DNA from: CAYYMD01 sp964472875
GTDB lineage: Bacteria; Planctomycetota; Phycisphaerae; SM23-33
Assembly (NCBI GenBank): GCA_964472875.1
Contig: CAYYMD010000008.1
Span: 1 to 64,000, forward strand
DNA: 64,000 nt
Reading direction: 5' to 3'
Below, piece after piece: positions 38,256 through 47,223 of this stretch; within the stretch, counting starts at the first letter, position 1; every line of letters starts with the position of its first letter. The notes below the pieces were generated by a model. It had not been told where the DNA came from. It did no database searches and worked only from the letters and a program-made list of their open reading frames with translations. The position numbers were made by a program, and so were the translations under genes.

Positions 38256-38846
38256 ATGAAAAAAATCATATACATTATGGTGGCGGCGATGGCGTTCATA
38301 TCGTCAGCGCCGGCGGACGATGCCGGGCCGACGGATGGAGCCCTGGCTGCAAAAAATGACAAAACGGCGTCGAAAAAGACCGCCTACCGCGGCAGCGTTG
38401 CGCGACAGTTGATGCTCAAGCGGCGGCTGGACCGTATAGCCGAAGGCCGGCTCGCTCTGGCGCTGAACCACAACCGCAGCCAGTGGCAGTCGCTTACGCC
38501 CGATGAACGCCAGGAGTATCGCCGGGCGGTGCTTGCCTACCAGCACCAGGACCCCGAAAAACAGCGGCAGTTGCTTGAACACTACGAGAAACTGATTAAA
38601 ATGTCGGCCCAGCGGCGAAAGGCATACCGCCAGAGGGCGAAGTGGCTGGAAGTCGTTGTGAATTCGCTCAGTGACCGGCAGCGGGAAGACCTGAAGCACA
38701 TGTCGCCGCGCGACAGAGCGAAGTTCCTGCTGCAGCGCAAGAAGGAACTTATCGAAAAGGGCGAACTCAAACCGGATGGCCCGGCCACCAAACCGGCCAC
38801 GACGCAGCCCGACGAACAAAAAACGGATTCTGACACAAACGAGTAA
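38256..38846 (+). CDS. Small exported DUF3106-like protein
   Basis: 196 residues from ATG 38256, 3 nt after the putative anti-sigma gene. A signal peptide (about 1-21, ISSAPADDA) precedes a charged, helical body with repeated QWQSLTPDERQEYRR and LSDRQREDLKHMSPRDR segments, the pattern of DUF3106-type periplasmic proteins. The tail is Lys/Asp/Thr-rich and disordered. As third gene of the sigma operon it may be an envelope-stress partner like CpxP/Spy-type helical proteins, which is an inference. A strong terminator follows. Confidence 0.65.
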   Translation: MKKIIYIMVAAMAFISSAPADDAGPTDGALAAKNDKTASKKTAYRGSVARQLMLKRRLDRIAEGRLALALNHNRSQWQSLTPDERQEYRRAVLAYQHQDPEKQRQLLEHYEKLIKMSAQRRKAYRQRAKWLEVVVNSLSDRQREDLKHMSPRDRAKFLLQRKKELIEKGELKPDGPATKPATTQPDEQKTDSDTNE

Positions 38847-38872
38847 CAGTTTTTCAGGTATTACTTTATAAG

Positions 38873-38911
38873 TCGGCGGACTTTTTATTTTTACAGTCCG
38901 CCGATTTTTTT
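38873..38911 (+). terminator. Intrinsic terminator of the ECF sigma operon
   Basis: TCGGCGGACT (38873-38882) pairs perfectly with AGTCCGCCGA (38895-38904) over a 12-nt T/A-rich loop, then a run of seven T (38905-38911). Confidence 0.92.
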
Positions 38912-39005
38912 ACACGGTTTGTACAGGTCGCTTCATAGCCAATTTATCCATCACGGCAGAAAAACATCATTATCGCGACCGTGTTTAAATGATAATCTTG
39001 TACGC

Positions 39006-39881
39006 ATGTCACAGACGGATAAAGATAAATGGACGGTTATGGCGCTTTTGCAGTGGACGAAGGATTACTTCGCCCGCAGCGGCGTGGATAGCCCACGGCT
39101 GGCTGCGGAGGTTCTCCTGGCCCATGTGCTGAAGTGCCGGCGTATTGAACTGTATGCGCGATACGAATATGCTCCGCGGCCGGATGAACTCGACGCCTAT
39201 CGCGAACTCGTCCGCCGCGCGGCCGGTAGCGAGCCCATCGCTTACCTGGTCGGCGGGCGGGAATTTTACTCACTTTGGTTCAAGGTCAACGAGGTGGTGC
39301 TGATACCCCGGCCGGAGACGGAACTGCTGGTCGATTCGGCGGTTGAATATTTTCGCGGCCGCAAAGGCGGCAAAATGTGGGATGCTTGCACAGGCAACGG
39401 CTGTGTGGCTGTAGCCGTGGCGAAAAATTGCCCCGACGTGAAGATACTTGCCACGGATATCTCCACCGATGCGCTGGAAGTGGCCGGCGAGAACGCCCGC
39501 ACACACGGCGTGGATGAACGAATAACTCCTGCACAGGCAGATTTGCTGGAATTACCGGCCGAGTTCAGCGAAAAGAGACCTTTCGATGTGATAACCGTCA
39601 ATCCGCCATATGTGCCGGATGATGTGCAGTTGCCCGCAAACGTTCAGAACGAGCCGGCAGCGGCCTTGCGCGGCGGGGCGGACGGGCTGGACTACATACG
39701 CTGCATCGATGCAGATGCGCCGGCGCACCTTGTCCCCGGCGGGCAACTGGTAATGGAATTCGGCGACGGCCAATCCGAAGCCGTTCGCCGTATGCTTGAG
39801 CAAAACGAACAATTCACGAACGTGCAAATCCTCACCGACCACCGCGGTATGGAACGAGCGGCCTCGGCCACGAGGAAATGA
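39006..39881 (+). CDS. prmC: Release factor glutamine methyltransferase
   Basis: 291 residues from ATG 39006; the frame extends to 38919, but the extension has no family resemblance and overlaps the terminator region. It methylates the GGQ glutamine of release factors 1 and 2. The N-terminal helical domain (SRLAAEVLLAHVL-like, residues 12-80) is followed by the Rossmann domain with motif I WDACTGNGCVAVAVA and catalytic NPPYVPDD. GATAAT at 38991-38996 could be its -10 element, which would make the leader almost absent. Convergent with the ACT-domain gene. Confidence 0.9.
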   Translation: MSQTDKDKWTVMALLQWTKDYFARSGVDSPRLAAEVLLAHVLKCRRIELYARYEYAPRPDELDAYRELVRRAAGSEPIAYLVGGREFYSLWFKVNEVVLIPRPETELLVDSAVEYFRGRKGGKMWDACTGNGCVAVAVAKNCPDVKILATDISTDALEVAGENARTHGVDERITPAQADLLELPAEFSEKRPFDVITVNPPYVPDDVQLPANVQNEPAAALRGGADGLDYIRCIDADAPAHLVPGGQLVMEFGDGQSEAVRRMLEQNEQFTNVQILTDHRGMERAASATRK

Positions 39882-39901
39882 ACTGTTTGCGCCACAGGCG
39901 T

Positions 39902-40288
39902 TTAGATTAAGCCGGCGGCTTTTTCGTTGTCTGTGGTGTTCATGACTACCAGCGCCTGGTTGGCGTCACCGGGGGCGGCGTAGATGGTCTCAATTCCGAT
40001 TCCCGCCTGGGACAGTTTGGAGGCCATCGCGTGCAGCGTTCCGGCCTGGTTGTCGACCTTGGTCGTTACCACCTGCTGCGACTCGCACGAGTCAGCCACA
40101 GATTCCACAAGCGCCGCGGCCTGGGAATTATTATCGGTCAGCATGAGCATCTTGCCCACGTTGCCCTCGACCCATGCGCAGACGGCCAGGATGTTTATGC
40201 CTTCATCCCTGATTGTTTCCGTTATCTCGGCCAGGCGGCCGACCTTGTCCGGGGCCGCTATCTTCAGTTGATTCGTTATTTCCGCCAT
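39902..40288 (-). CDS. Double ACT-domain protein
   Basis: 128 residues from ATG 40288. Two consecutive ACT folds: the first at about 5-65 (IAAPDKVGRLAEITETIRDEGINIL), the second at about 70-128 (VDNQAGTLHAMASKLSQAGIGIETIYAA). No enzyme domain is attached. Stand-alone ACT proteins typically bind amino acids and act as sensors. Its only near neighbour on this strand is yraN, 15 nt upstream, so it may be the last gene of the rpsP-trmD-rplS-yraN transcript. Confidence 0.8.
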   Translation of the reverse strand: MAEITNQLKIAAPDKVGRLAEITETIRDEGINILAVCAWVEGNVGKMLMLTDNNSQAAALVESVADSCESQQVVTTKVDNQAGTLHAMASKLSQAGIGIETIYAAPGDANQALVVMNTTDNEKAAGLI

Positions 40289-40303
40289 GATTTTGCTCCT
40301 TAT

Positions 40304-40702
40304 TCAAAACGCGTTCTGTAAATACCGCATCTGCGGCTTTTCGCCCGGCGGTGCGGTTATCGATACGATGTCGAAACGGATATTGTATCCGTGGGCGTCT
40401 CGGCCGGACAGGTAGTAATCCGCAATTTTCCGAAGTCGTCTCTGCTTGTCGGCATCCACGGCCGCTTCCGGTTCAGTATATCGGTTTGACGAGCGAGTTT
40501 TCACTTCGACCAGCGCAATTGTCTCGGCGCCGAGGTCGTTGCGGGTGGAGCGGTCAAGAATAATGATGTCCGCCTCGCCGGCGGGGCAGCGGTAATTACG
40601 GGCCAGTATCTTCATACCACGGCGGCGCAGCAGCCGGTGGGCGAGTTTCTCCCCTCGGCCGCCGAGTCCGTCACTACGCCGTGACTTTCCGAACGGCCAC
40701 AT
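40304..40702 (-). CDS. YraN/UPF0102 family protein
   Basis: 132 residues from ATG 40702. Residues GRGEKLAHRLLRRRGMKILARNYRC, then GEADIIILD and ALVEVKTRSS, give the E...D...ExK pattern of the restriction-endonuclease-like fold that defines this family. Function in bacteria is unresolved but thought to involve nucleic acid. The location just downstream of rplS follows a widespread gene order (rplS, often rnhB, then yraN); rnhB is missing here. Confidence 0.88.
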   Translation of the reverse strand: MWPFGKSRRSDGLGGRGEKLAHRLLRRRGMKILARNYRCPAGEADIIILDRSTRNDLGAETIALVEVKTRSSNRYTEPEAAVDADKQRRLRKIADYYLSGRDAHGYNIRFDIVSITAPPGEKPQMRYLQNAF

Positions 40703-40711
40703 ATGATTCTT

Positions 40712-41200
40712 TTATTCTTCCTGCGATGTGTCCTGCTGTTGTTCGGCCTCTGGCTGGGGCGCGGCTTCGGGCTCTGGTACTGCTTGCTGTTCGGGTTCCG
40801 GCTGGGGCTGTTGCTGCTGTTGGGCCTGCTTACCCCGGCGCGTTTTCGGCCCGGTTGTCGCCTCTTTCAGCCGGGTGGCTTTGCCCAGCCGTCCGCGAAG
40901 ATAATAGAGTTTGGCGCGTCGGACCTTACCCTTACGCATGACCTTGATGTCGGCCACGCTGGGGCTGTGGACGGGAAATACGCGCTCCAGGCCTTCATTG
41001 TTCACTATCCTTCTGACCGTGAAGGTTTCGCTGATGCCGGCGCCCCTGCGGGCTATGACGGTGCCGACGAAATTCTGTATGCGTTCCTTGTCGCCCTCGA
41101 CGATTTTAACGCCCACGCTGACGGTGTCGCCGACGTCGAATTCGGGCACGTTGTCCTTCAGGTCTTTCTCTACGGCTTTTCTCAATAGTTCCTGGCTCAC
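40712..41200 (-). CDS. rplS: Ribosomal protein L19 with acidic Gln/Pro-rich tail
   Basis: 162 residues from GTG 41200, overlapping the trmD stop (GTGA). The core (1-118) is typical L19 (FDVGDTVSVGVKIVEGDKER, VFPVHSPSVADIKVMRKGKV, YYLRGRLGKATRLKE). Usual L19 has about 115-120 residues; here about 44 further residues are almost only Gln, Glu, Pro and Ala. The tail would extend from the 30S-50S interface side of the ribosome and is probably disordered. Confidence 0.93.
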   Translation of the reverse strand: MSQELLRKAVEKDLKDNVPEFDVGDTVSVGVKIVEGDKERIQNFVGTVIARRGAGISETFTVRRIVNNEGLERVFPVHSPSVADIKVMRKGKVRRAKLYYLRGRLGKATRLKEATTGPKTRRGKQAQQQQQPQPEPEQQAVPEPEAAPQPEAEQQQDTSQEE

Positions 41201-41955
41201 GGCTGTTCTCCGTCTGAATTTTCACCCGTCGGCTTACCCGCGGGATTGTCCGATTTCAAGTTTCCTTTATATTTTTGCCACAGGTCGTTTCTGCGATTTT
41301 TAGTTCGCAGTTCCGCCTGTTCCTTTCGCCAATTTGCTATGGCCGCGTGATCGCCGCTGAGCAGCACGTCCGGCACGCCCATGCCGCGAAATTCGCGCGG
41401 CCGCGTGTACTGCGGATACTCCAGCAGGCCCTGCATAAACGATTCATCTTCTACCGACCGGGCCTTGCCTGTTGCGCCCGGCAGGAGCCGCACCACCGCG
41501 TCGGTCAACGCCATTGCGGCCACCTCTCCGCCGGACAGCACGAAGTCGCCGATAGAAATTTCATCATCCGCCAAAGCGGTTCGTATACGCTCGTCGAAGC
41601 CCTCGTAATGCCCGGCCAGCAGTATCAACCGCTCCTTCCCGGCCAGTTCCGTCACAATTTTCTGATTCAGCTTCCGGCCCTGCGGGCTAAGCAGGATAAC
41701 CTTTCCCGGCTCATCGGCCTGCGGCCTTACGTGCCCGACGGCATCGAATACCGGCTGGCACATCAGCACCATTCCGGGTCCGCCGCCGAAGGGGGCATCA
41801 TCCACCGACCCGTACGAATCCTTTGCAAAGTCGCGGATATCGGTCAGGTGGATTTCCAGTATTTCACTTTTGATCGCCCTTCCGACCAGGCCAAGCCGGC
41901 GGAAACCGTCGAACATGCCCGGAAAGAGCGTCAGGATATCGATGCGTAAACTCAT
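41197..41955 (-). CDS. trmD: tRNA (guanine-N1)-methyltransferase
   Basis: 252 residues from ATG 41955. It methylates G37 of tRNAs with a G at position 36, preventing frameshifts. The trefoil-knot SPOUT domain is clear: DDAPFGGGPGMVLMCQPVF, LLAGHYEGFDERI and SIGDFVLSGGEVAAM. The C-terminal part (DVLLSGDHAAIANWR) is standard. rimM, normally between rpsP and trmD, is absent; 50 nt separate the two here. Confidence 0.95.
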   Translation of the reverse strand: MSLRIDILTLFPGMFDGFRRLGLVGRAIKSEILEIHLTDIRDFAKDSYGSVDDAPFGGGPGMVLMCQPVFDAVGHVRPQADEPGKVILLSPQGRKLNQKIVTELAGKERLILLAGHYEGFDERIRTALADDEISIGDFVLSGGEVAAMALTDAVVRLLPGATGKARSVEDESFMQGLLEYPQYTRPREFRGMGVPDVLLSGDHAAIANWRKEQAELRTKNRRNDLWQKYKGNLKSDNPAGKPTGENSDGEQP

Positions 41956-42005
41956 CCCTGCACCCGGAGCAGTCGCCGGCGAGTGGTCCTGTCGGAGGGG
42001 GCGGG

Positions 42006-42260
42006 TTACTTGCCCGCCATTATTCCCTGTCGAGTCAGCAGACGTCGCACGGTATCGCTCGGCTTGGCGCCGACGCTCAACCAGTGTTCAATCCGGTCGC
42101 GCTTCAGGCCTACTTTCCTGTCGTCATCGGCAGTGGGATCGTACCAGCCGAGTTCCTCTATAACACGCCCGTCGCGCGGACTGCGTATGTCCATCGCCGC
42201 CAGCCGGAAAAAGCTGCGGTGCTTTCGTCCGAATTTTTTTAATCTAAGTTTTACCGCCAA
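42006..42260 (-). CDS. rpsP: Ribosomal protein S16, TTG start
   Basis: 84 residues from TTG 42260 (LAVKLRLKKFGRKHRSFFRL, where other S16 proteins begin MAVKIRLKR). GGAG lies 8 nt upstream. The in-frame ATG at 42287 overlaps the likely -10 hexamer and would add nine residues unlike S16. The remainder (RDGRVIEELGWYDP, DRIEHWLSVGAKPSDTV) is typical. It heads the rpsP-trmD-rplS-yraN-ACT cluster. Confidence 0.93.
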   Translation of the reverse strand: MAVKLRLKKFGRKHRSFFRLAAMDIRSPRDGRVIEELGWYDPTADDDRKVGLKRDRIEHWLSVGAKPSDTVRRLLTRQGIMAGK

Positions 42261-42285
42261 TTGAGTATCTCCGGTAACTAAGGTC

Positions 42286-42315
42286 ATTGTACCCGCCCCC
42301 CGAAGCGAGTGTCGC
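42286..42315 (-). promoter_or_regulatory. Likely promoter of rpsP
   Basis: On the minus strand GCGACA (42315-42310) and TACAAT (42291-42286) are 18 bp apart, with GGG before the -10. Transcription would begin about 20 nt before the TTG start. Confidence 0.4.
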
Positions 42316-42388
42316 GCTATTCTACAGATAAATCTCCGCATTGCAAGTGAAAATAACCGGATATTGCGGCTAAGATCCGTTCGGTTGG

Positions 42389-43489
42389 TCAGATGAACTT
42401 TTTCTTTTTCGGCAGTTTCCCTTTTACGTAGTTCAGGTGGTCCACCACGTTGTCCCACAGGGGGTTGTTTTTTTCCGGTTCCGGTTCGCTGGTGGCCGGT
42501 ATCATTTCCAGGAGCTTCTCGAAAGCGGTGTGGGCATCTTCCCACTGTTCGTTCTGCTCGAGCACATAGGCCTTGTGGTACTGGTTAATTACACGGTTTA
42601 TCAGCTCCGTTTCGGCCTTGGCGTAAATCCGTTCATCCGCTATTCGCTCGAAATCCGACCGGTTGGTGTAGGCCAGGTAAAGTTTGAAATACTTCACCGA
42701 CCGATAAAGATTGCCTGGCTCCTGTTCTATGTTACGGTCTTCGTAGAGCATTCTGGCTTTATTGACTGCCCGCTCGGCTTTTACAGGGTTGCGGTGCTTG
42801 TTGGGGATGGGTTCCCGCAGGATGCTGCGTATTTTATTATCATCGAGTGCGGGCGGCGCCTTTGTTTGAACGGCCGATCCGCCTCGAAGGCGTGACAGAA
42901 GGGCGATGACGAATATTATCACCCCCATGTAAACGCCGAAAATTATCAGATAGCGTTTGAGTTTCTTCTTTTTCTCCGCCTTCTGTTGCTTTTCCTCTTC
43001 GGTCAGCATTTCCGGCGATTCTTCCTGCTCGTCCTGCTCGGCGGGCTCGGGCGCGGATTTTCTCGGCGGCGGTTTGGGTTTTTCTTCCTCGGGCAGCTCC
43101 TGTTGCTCTTGCTCTTTTTCCTCCGGTGGGGGGGCATGTTCGGCGAGATAGTCGGCTACCGCCTGCTCGACATCGTCGCCGGCGGCTACGAACAATATCT
43201 TCGTTTCGCTGCCGATTTCAAAGACGTCGCCGGTTTCAAGCAGAATTCTCTTTTTGGGCTTTTTGTATTTTTTGCCGTTTATCCTGGTACCGTACGAAGA
43301 GAGATTGCGGACGGACCAACCGTCGGCGGTCAGTTCGAACTGCACCTGTTCTCTGGAGGCGTGCTGTTCATCCAATGTAATATCCGCCTGCGGCGACCTT
43401 CCCGCCATAGCGGAATTGCCGTCAATATCCACTCGGCGGTCTTTCTGCGGGCCTGACATGAAAACCAGTGTCGGAGCGGTCTGAGACAT
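42389..43489 (-). CDS. FHA-domain membrane protein of the Tad locus
   Basis: 366 residues from ATG 43489, its start overlapping the tadC stop (TGATG). The N-terminal FHA domain (about 8-105) has the phosphothreonine-binding signature GRSPQADITLDEQHASREQ and LSSYGTRING. A Glu/Pro-rich linker (about 120-180) leads to one transmembrane helix (about 187-210, IIFGVYMGVIIFVIALL), then a helical periplasmic region with TPR-like spacing. FHA domains bind phosphothreonine peptides, so it probably recruits targets of the kinase encoded in the same locus. It is the last gene of the pilus cluster. Confidence 0.8.
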   Translation of the reverse strand: MSQTAPTLVFMSGPQKDRRVDIDGNSAMAGRSPQADITLDEQHASREQVQFELTADGWSVRNLSSYGTRINGKKYKKPKKRILLETGDVFEIGSETKILFVAAGDDVEQAVADYLAEHAPPPEEKEQEQQELPEEEKPKPPPRKSAPEPAEQDEQEESPEMLTEEEKQQKAEKKKKLKRYLIIFGVYMGVIIFVIALLSRLRGGSAVQTKAPPALDDNKIRSILREPIPNKHRNPVKAERAVNKARMLYEDRNIEQEPGNLYRSVKYFKLYLAYTNRSDFERIADERIYAKAETELINRVINQYHKAYVLEQNEQWEDAHTAFEKLLEMIPATSEPEPEKNNPLWDNVVDHLNYVKGKLPKKKKFI

Positions 43490-44442
43490 CAGAACATACC
43501 TCCACGAATCATCCTGATAATCGCCGGGGCGAACACCGCCAGCACGACGCTCATGAGAATCAGCAGGGACGGTATGAGAATCCTGACCGATGCGACGGCG
43601 GCAGCATTTTCGGCCCGGACGCTGCGCCTCAGCCGCAGGAGGTTCGCCTCGGAATGCAGAACGTCGTGCAGCGGCGTGCCGAGTTCTTCGGCCTGGATTA
43701 CGCTGGCCACGATGCTCCGCAGCAGTTCGAGGGGGATTCTGTCGGAGAGGTTTCTAAGCGCCTTGCGTCGGGTGGAGCCCAGTTCTATTTCGGCGATGAC
43801 GCTTCTTAACTCCACGTTCAGAGGGTCGGTTGTGTCGTCTCTTACCACCGACTTGACCGCCTCGGTAAAGGTGGCCCCGGCAGCCATGGCCATTGCTATT
43901 AAATCGAGCGTATATGGCAGGCGCTTGGATATTTCGCTGACCCGTTTGGAGGCGGTGTCATGGAGTTTGTACAGCCGCACGAAGATGCCCCCGGCCAGGC
44001 CGACCGCTATCACAAGAATACTGAACTGGCCGAATGAAAACAGGTAGAGCAGTTCGAGCACTATTCCCATCACAAGACCCGTCAGAACTGACACGGCCAG
44101 GTATTCTTCGGCGGTGTAGTAGTTGGGGCTGCCGGCGGCCGTCAGCCGTTGCCGCAGCCACTGCTTGGCCCGCGGCAAAGCGAGGCGGTGGCTTATCGCC
44201 AGCAGCAGCCACATTATCGGCTGGAGAACCGGCTGTTCGAAAACGGTCCTGCGGTCGGTGTGTCCGGTGGCAAGGGCCGCCTCCCGCTGTGCAGAGACCT
44301 GGATTTTACTTTGCTGTGCGAAAACGCCGAGTATCAGTGTGGCCACCGCGGCGAACAAGCAGACCGAAATAACCAAGTCCCAGATCATGCTTCCGGGCCC
44401 GTAAGTAACCGCCGGTATCAGGATGTCCGCAAAAATTGTCAT
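43489..44442 (-). CDS. tadC: Tad pilus inner-membrane protein TadC
   Basis: 317 residues from ATG 44442, 1 nt after the tadB stop; TTG 44463 is less likely. It has a GspF/TadC-type domain: an N-terminal helix (about 14-36), a cytoplasmic four-helix bundle (SKRLPYTLDLIAMAMAAGATFTEA, split) and paired C-terminal helices (ILIPSLLILMSVVLAVFAP). It forms the inner-membrane platform with TadB, on which the CpaF ATPase acts. Confidence 0.88.
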   Translation of the reverse strand: MTIFADILIPAVTYGPGSMIWDLVISVCLFAAVATLILGVFAQQSKIQVSAQREAALATGHTDRRTVFEQPVLQPIMWLLLAISHRLALPRAKQWLRQRLTAAGSPNYYTAEEYLAVSVLTGLVMGIVLELLYLFSFGQFSILVIAVGLAGGIFVRLYKLHDTASKRVSEISKRLPYTLDLIAMAMAAGATFTEAVKSVVRDDTTDPLNVELRSVIAEIELGSTRRKALRNLSDRIPLELLRSIVASVIQAEELGTPLHDVLHSEANLLRLRRSVRAENAAAVASVRILIPSLLILMSVVLAVFAPAIIRMIRGGMF

Positions 44443-44443
44443 A

Positions 44444-45322
44444 TCAGATGTCAACCGCAACAATTTTCTTTATCCACAAAAATCCAAGCACGTTCAGCAC
44501 TATGATAAGCAGCAGGATAAGCTTTCCGATACTGTCGACGAACAGCATTCTCACATCTTCGGGCGCGACCATAAGGTACAGGATGGTCAGCACCACCGCC
44601 GGCATCGCACCCAGCCAGCGGGCCGTGGCCCGGCCCTGCGCGGTGAGCGTCTGTACGCGGCTTTCGAGGCGCTGTATCTCCCTGACGCTGTCGGCAATCC
44701 GGTCGAGAGTATTACCCAGGTTGCCGCCTCTTTGGCGGTGCGTCTGAAGCGCCGAAAACAGCAGCCGGAAATTCCCCGACCCTATACGCTCGGCGGCGTT
44801 ATCCATCGCCTCATCCAGCGACATGCCAAATTCGTATTCCCGCAGCAGGTGGGCGAATTCCTGCCTAAGCGGCCTGGGACCGTCGCGGGCGAGCAGCTCC
44901 ATCGCCTGCACAAGATTCAGCCCCGCACGCACGCCCGAGGCGAGGGTCTGCACGCCGCTTACAAGTTGCTCATCGAGCTGATTCAGACGCTTGCGCTGAA
45001 GGTAACGAAGCACCACCCGAGGAAGCATAATTCCCGCAACGGCGCCCAGAATCCCGCCGATTATCGAACCGGCGATGATGTAGCCCAGCAGAGTCAGCAG
45101 TACGAATACCACCGCAGTGAGTATGGTGACCGTTCGGGGGCTTATGTTAAGCAGCAGCCCGGCACGGAGGACGCGGTAATATCTTTCCTCCCTCCGGTGA
45201 ACCAACCCCATTAGCGGTGGCCCGCCGAGGTAAATAGCCGCGGCGGTGGCGATGAACACCACGGCCGAACTTACGGCCGTGGACACGCCAAAAGCCATCA
45301 TCTGTCCTTCGGCCCAGGCCAT
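44444..45322 (-). CDS. tadB: Tad pilus inner-membrane protein TadB
   Basis: 292 residues from ATG 45322, overlapping the FHA-CpaF stop by 1 nt (TGATG). Two N-terminal hydrophobic segments, a GspF-like cytoplasmic bundle (LVSGVQTLASGVRAGLNLVQ, QTHRQRGGNLGNTLDRIA) and two C-terminal helices match TadB. It pairs with TadC as platform. Tight overlaps with both neighbours indicate coupled translation and fixed stoichiometry. Confidence 0.88.
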   Translation of the reverse strand: MAWAEGQMMAFGVSTAVSSAVVFIATAAAIYLGGPPLMGLVHRREERYYRVLRAGLLLNISPRTVTILTAVVFVLLTLLGYIIAGSIIGGILGAVAGIMLPRVVLRYLQRKRLNQLDEQLVSGVQTLASGVRAGLNLVQAMELLARDGPRPLRQEFAHLLREYEFGMSLDEAMDNAAERIGSGNFRLLFSALQTHRQRGGNLGNTLDRIADSVREIQRLESRVQTLTAQGRATARWLGAMPAVVLTILYLMVAPEDVRMLFVDSIGKLILLLIIVLNVLGFLWIKKIVAVDI

Positions 45323-47202
45323 CAGGTGAACGCTCCTACTTCAAGAAATCCATCTTCTATCAGTGCTTCGGCGAAACGCGGTATATAGCCGGTGTGTCGC
45401 AGGCGGGCCTGGGATGGGGCCTGTCCTTTAGGTGTGCGGAGGACGTAAATATCTTCGGTTATTATCTGCGAGGTTTCCGGGTCCATGGTTAGTATCTCGG
45501 AGATGTGTGTTATTCGGCGGCGGCCGTCCGGCATGCGGGCTATTTGCGCAATAATATCCAGCGCCGCCACCACCTGTTCGCGTATGGCTCTCACGGGCAT
45601 TTCCACGGCCATCAGTACCATCGTTTCCAGACGCATCAGCATGTCTTCGGGATTGTTGGCGTGAATGGTGGTCAGCGAGCCGTCGTGACCCGTATTCATG
45701 GCCTGGAGCATGTCCAGGGCCTCGGGCCCGCGGCACTCGCCCACGATGAGCCGGTCCGGGCGCATCCGCAGGGCGTTGCGGACGAGGTCGCGGATGGTGT
45801 ACTGGCCCTTGCCTTCGATGTTGGCCGGGCGCGTCTCCAGCGACACCAGGTGGTCCTGGGGAAGTTGCAGCTCCGCCGAGTCTTCTATGGTTACAATGCG
45901 TTCCTCGGACGGGATGAAGTGGCTCAGCACGTTCAGCGTGGTGGTCTTTCCGCTGCCGGTCCCGCCGGAGATTATGATATTTTTGCGGCCGAGCACGCAC
46001 GCGCGAAGAAAATTGGCCGTTGCCTCTGTGAGCGTTTCTCTTTCAATCAGGTCATCAATGGTGAACGGTATCTGGGCGAATTTACGTATGGTAAGCGTCG
46101 GCCCCGAAAGTGACAGCGGATTAATAACGGCGTTGACGCGCGAGCCGTCGGGCAGGCGCGCATCCACCAGCGGCTGGGAGCGGTCCACCCTCCTGCCCAC
46201 CGGAGTGATGATTCGCTCTATGATGCTCTGGACGATTTCATCGGAAAAGAAGCTCCGCCCGGTGTTCTGGACCATGCCGTCTTTTTCGATATAAATCTTG
46301 TCCTTGCCGATGACCATAATTTCATTGACGTTCGGCATCTCCAGGAGGTCCTGAAGAGGCCCGTAGCCGAGAACAACATCCTCAATTTCCTTGGAGAGCA
46401 TTCGGCGGACGATGTATTCACGCAGTTCGGGCGTGGCTTGCTTGGAAATGCGCTTAATCTGTTCGTCCCAGCCGGACTCGACCATGGAGATGTCTTCCTT
46501 GACACTGTGCGGCGCCAGTTGCAGCGGGAACCGCCCGAGCACGTCGCCCACCATGCGGGAGATTGCTTCTTCGTGCTTGCTCTGGAGCGTGTCGGTTTCG
46601 TCGAAGCCGTAACTGTACATCAGTTTCCCGGTCGCCCTGCGGGATATCTCGGTAACCACGCTGCGCCACAGGAACTCGCGCATGAGGTGTTCGGCCATGT
46701 CCTGGTCGACCTTGTCATAGTGGGAGTCAATTATGCTCGACAGGTTGCGCTTGATGAGGGCTACGTGTTTTTTGTCCTCGGCCGAGGCCAGGTGAGAAGC
46801 CACCCGCAGGTTCAGCTGCTCCAGAAGCTCGGCATGCATCTGCTGTTCGAGGTCGACGATTTTTTTCCGCGGCGAGACGTCCCGTTTGCCGGCGGCGACG
46901 CGCTTGGCCGTGGGCGCCATCATGTACAGACTGTATTCGCCTATGCGTATTTCGTCGCCGTAGCCGATTTTGCGGCGTTGCCTAGGGCCCACCGGCTTGT
47001 TCGTCACAATCGTGTCATTCAGGCCGAGCGACTCGATGTAAAAACTGCCGCCGTCCCAGAATATGCGGGCGTGTTTCCTGGACACGAAGGGGCTTTTGAG
47101 CACGACGTTGTTGGCGTCGTCCCTTCCTATGGATATATTTTCCCGGTCGACCTGGGTGACCTTGCGCTGGTCTGTGTATTGATTGTAAATCCAGATTTCC
47201 AC
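45322..47202 (-). CDS. cpaF: FHA-CpaF fusion, Tad pilus secretion ATPase
   Basis: 626 residues from GTG 47202. An N-terminal FHA domain (about 5-90: ISIGRDDANNVVLKSPFVSR, split into GRDDANN and SRKH) is joined to a full CpaF/TadA-type ATPase (about 130-615). Walker A is SGGTGSGKTT, Asp box TIEDSAELQLPQDH and Walker B RPDRLIVGECRGPEALDM, with the His box around NTGHDGSLTTIHANN. Usual CpaF proteins have 400-480 residues and no FHA. The fusion places a phosphothreonine reader directly on the motor. A second, FHA-free CpaF is encoded at 56186-57334. Confidence 0.9.
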   Translation of the reverse strand: MEIWIYNQYTDQRKVTQVDRENISIGRDDANNVVLKSPFVSRKHARIFWDGGSFYIESLGLNDTIVTNKPVGPRQRRKIGYGDEIRIGEYSLYMMAPTAKRVAAGKRDVSPRKKIVDLEQQMHAELLEQLNLRVASHLASAEDKKHVALIKRNLSSIIDSHYDKVDQDMAEHLMREFLWRSVVTEISRRATGKLMYSYGFDETDTLQSKHEEAISRMVGDVLGRFPLQLAPHSVKEDISMVESGWDEQIKRISKQATPELREYIVRRMLSKEIEDVVLGYGPLQDLLEMPNVNEIMVIGKDKIYIEKDGMVQNTGRSFFSDEIVQSIIERIITPVGRRVDRSQPLVDARLPDGSRVNAVINPLSLSGPTLTIRKFAQIPFTIDDLIERETLTEATANFLRACVLGRKNIIISGGTGSGKTTTLNVLSHFIPSEERIVTIEDSAELQLPQDHLVSLETRPANIEGKGQYTIRDLVRNALRMRPDRLIVGECRGPEALDMLQAMNTGHDGSLTTIHANNPEDMLMRLETMVLMAVEMPVRAIREQVVAALDIIAQIARMPDGRRRITHISEILTMDPETSQIITEDIYVLRTPKGQAPSQARLRHTGYIPRFAEALIEDGFLEVGAFT

Positions 47203-47223
47203 GTTTTTTCCAGTGTGTGTCGA

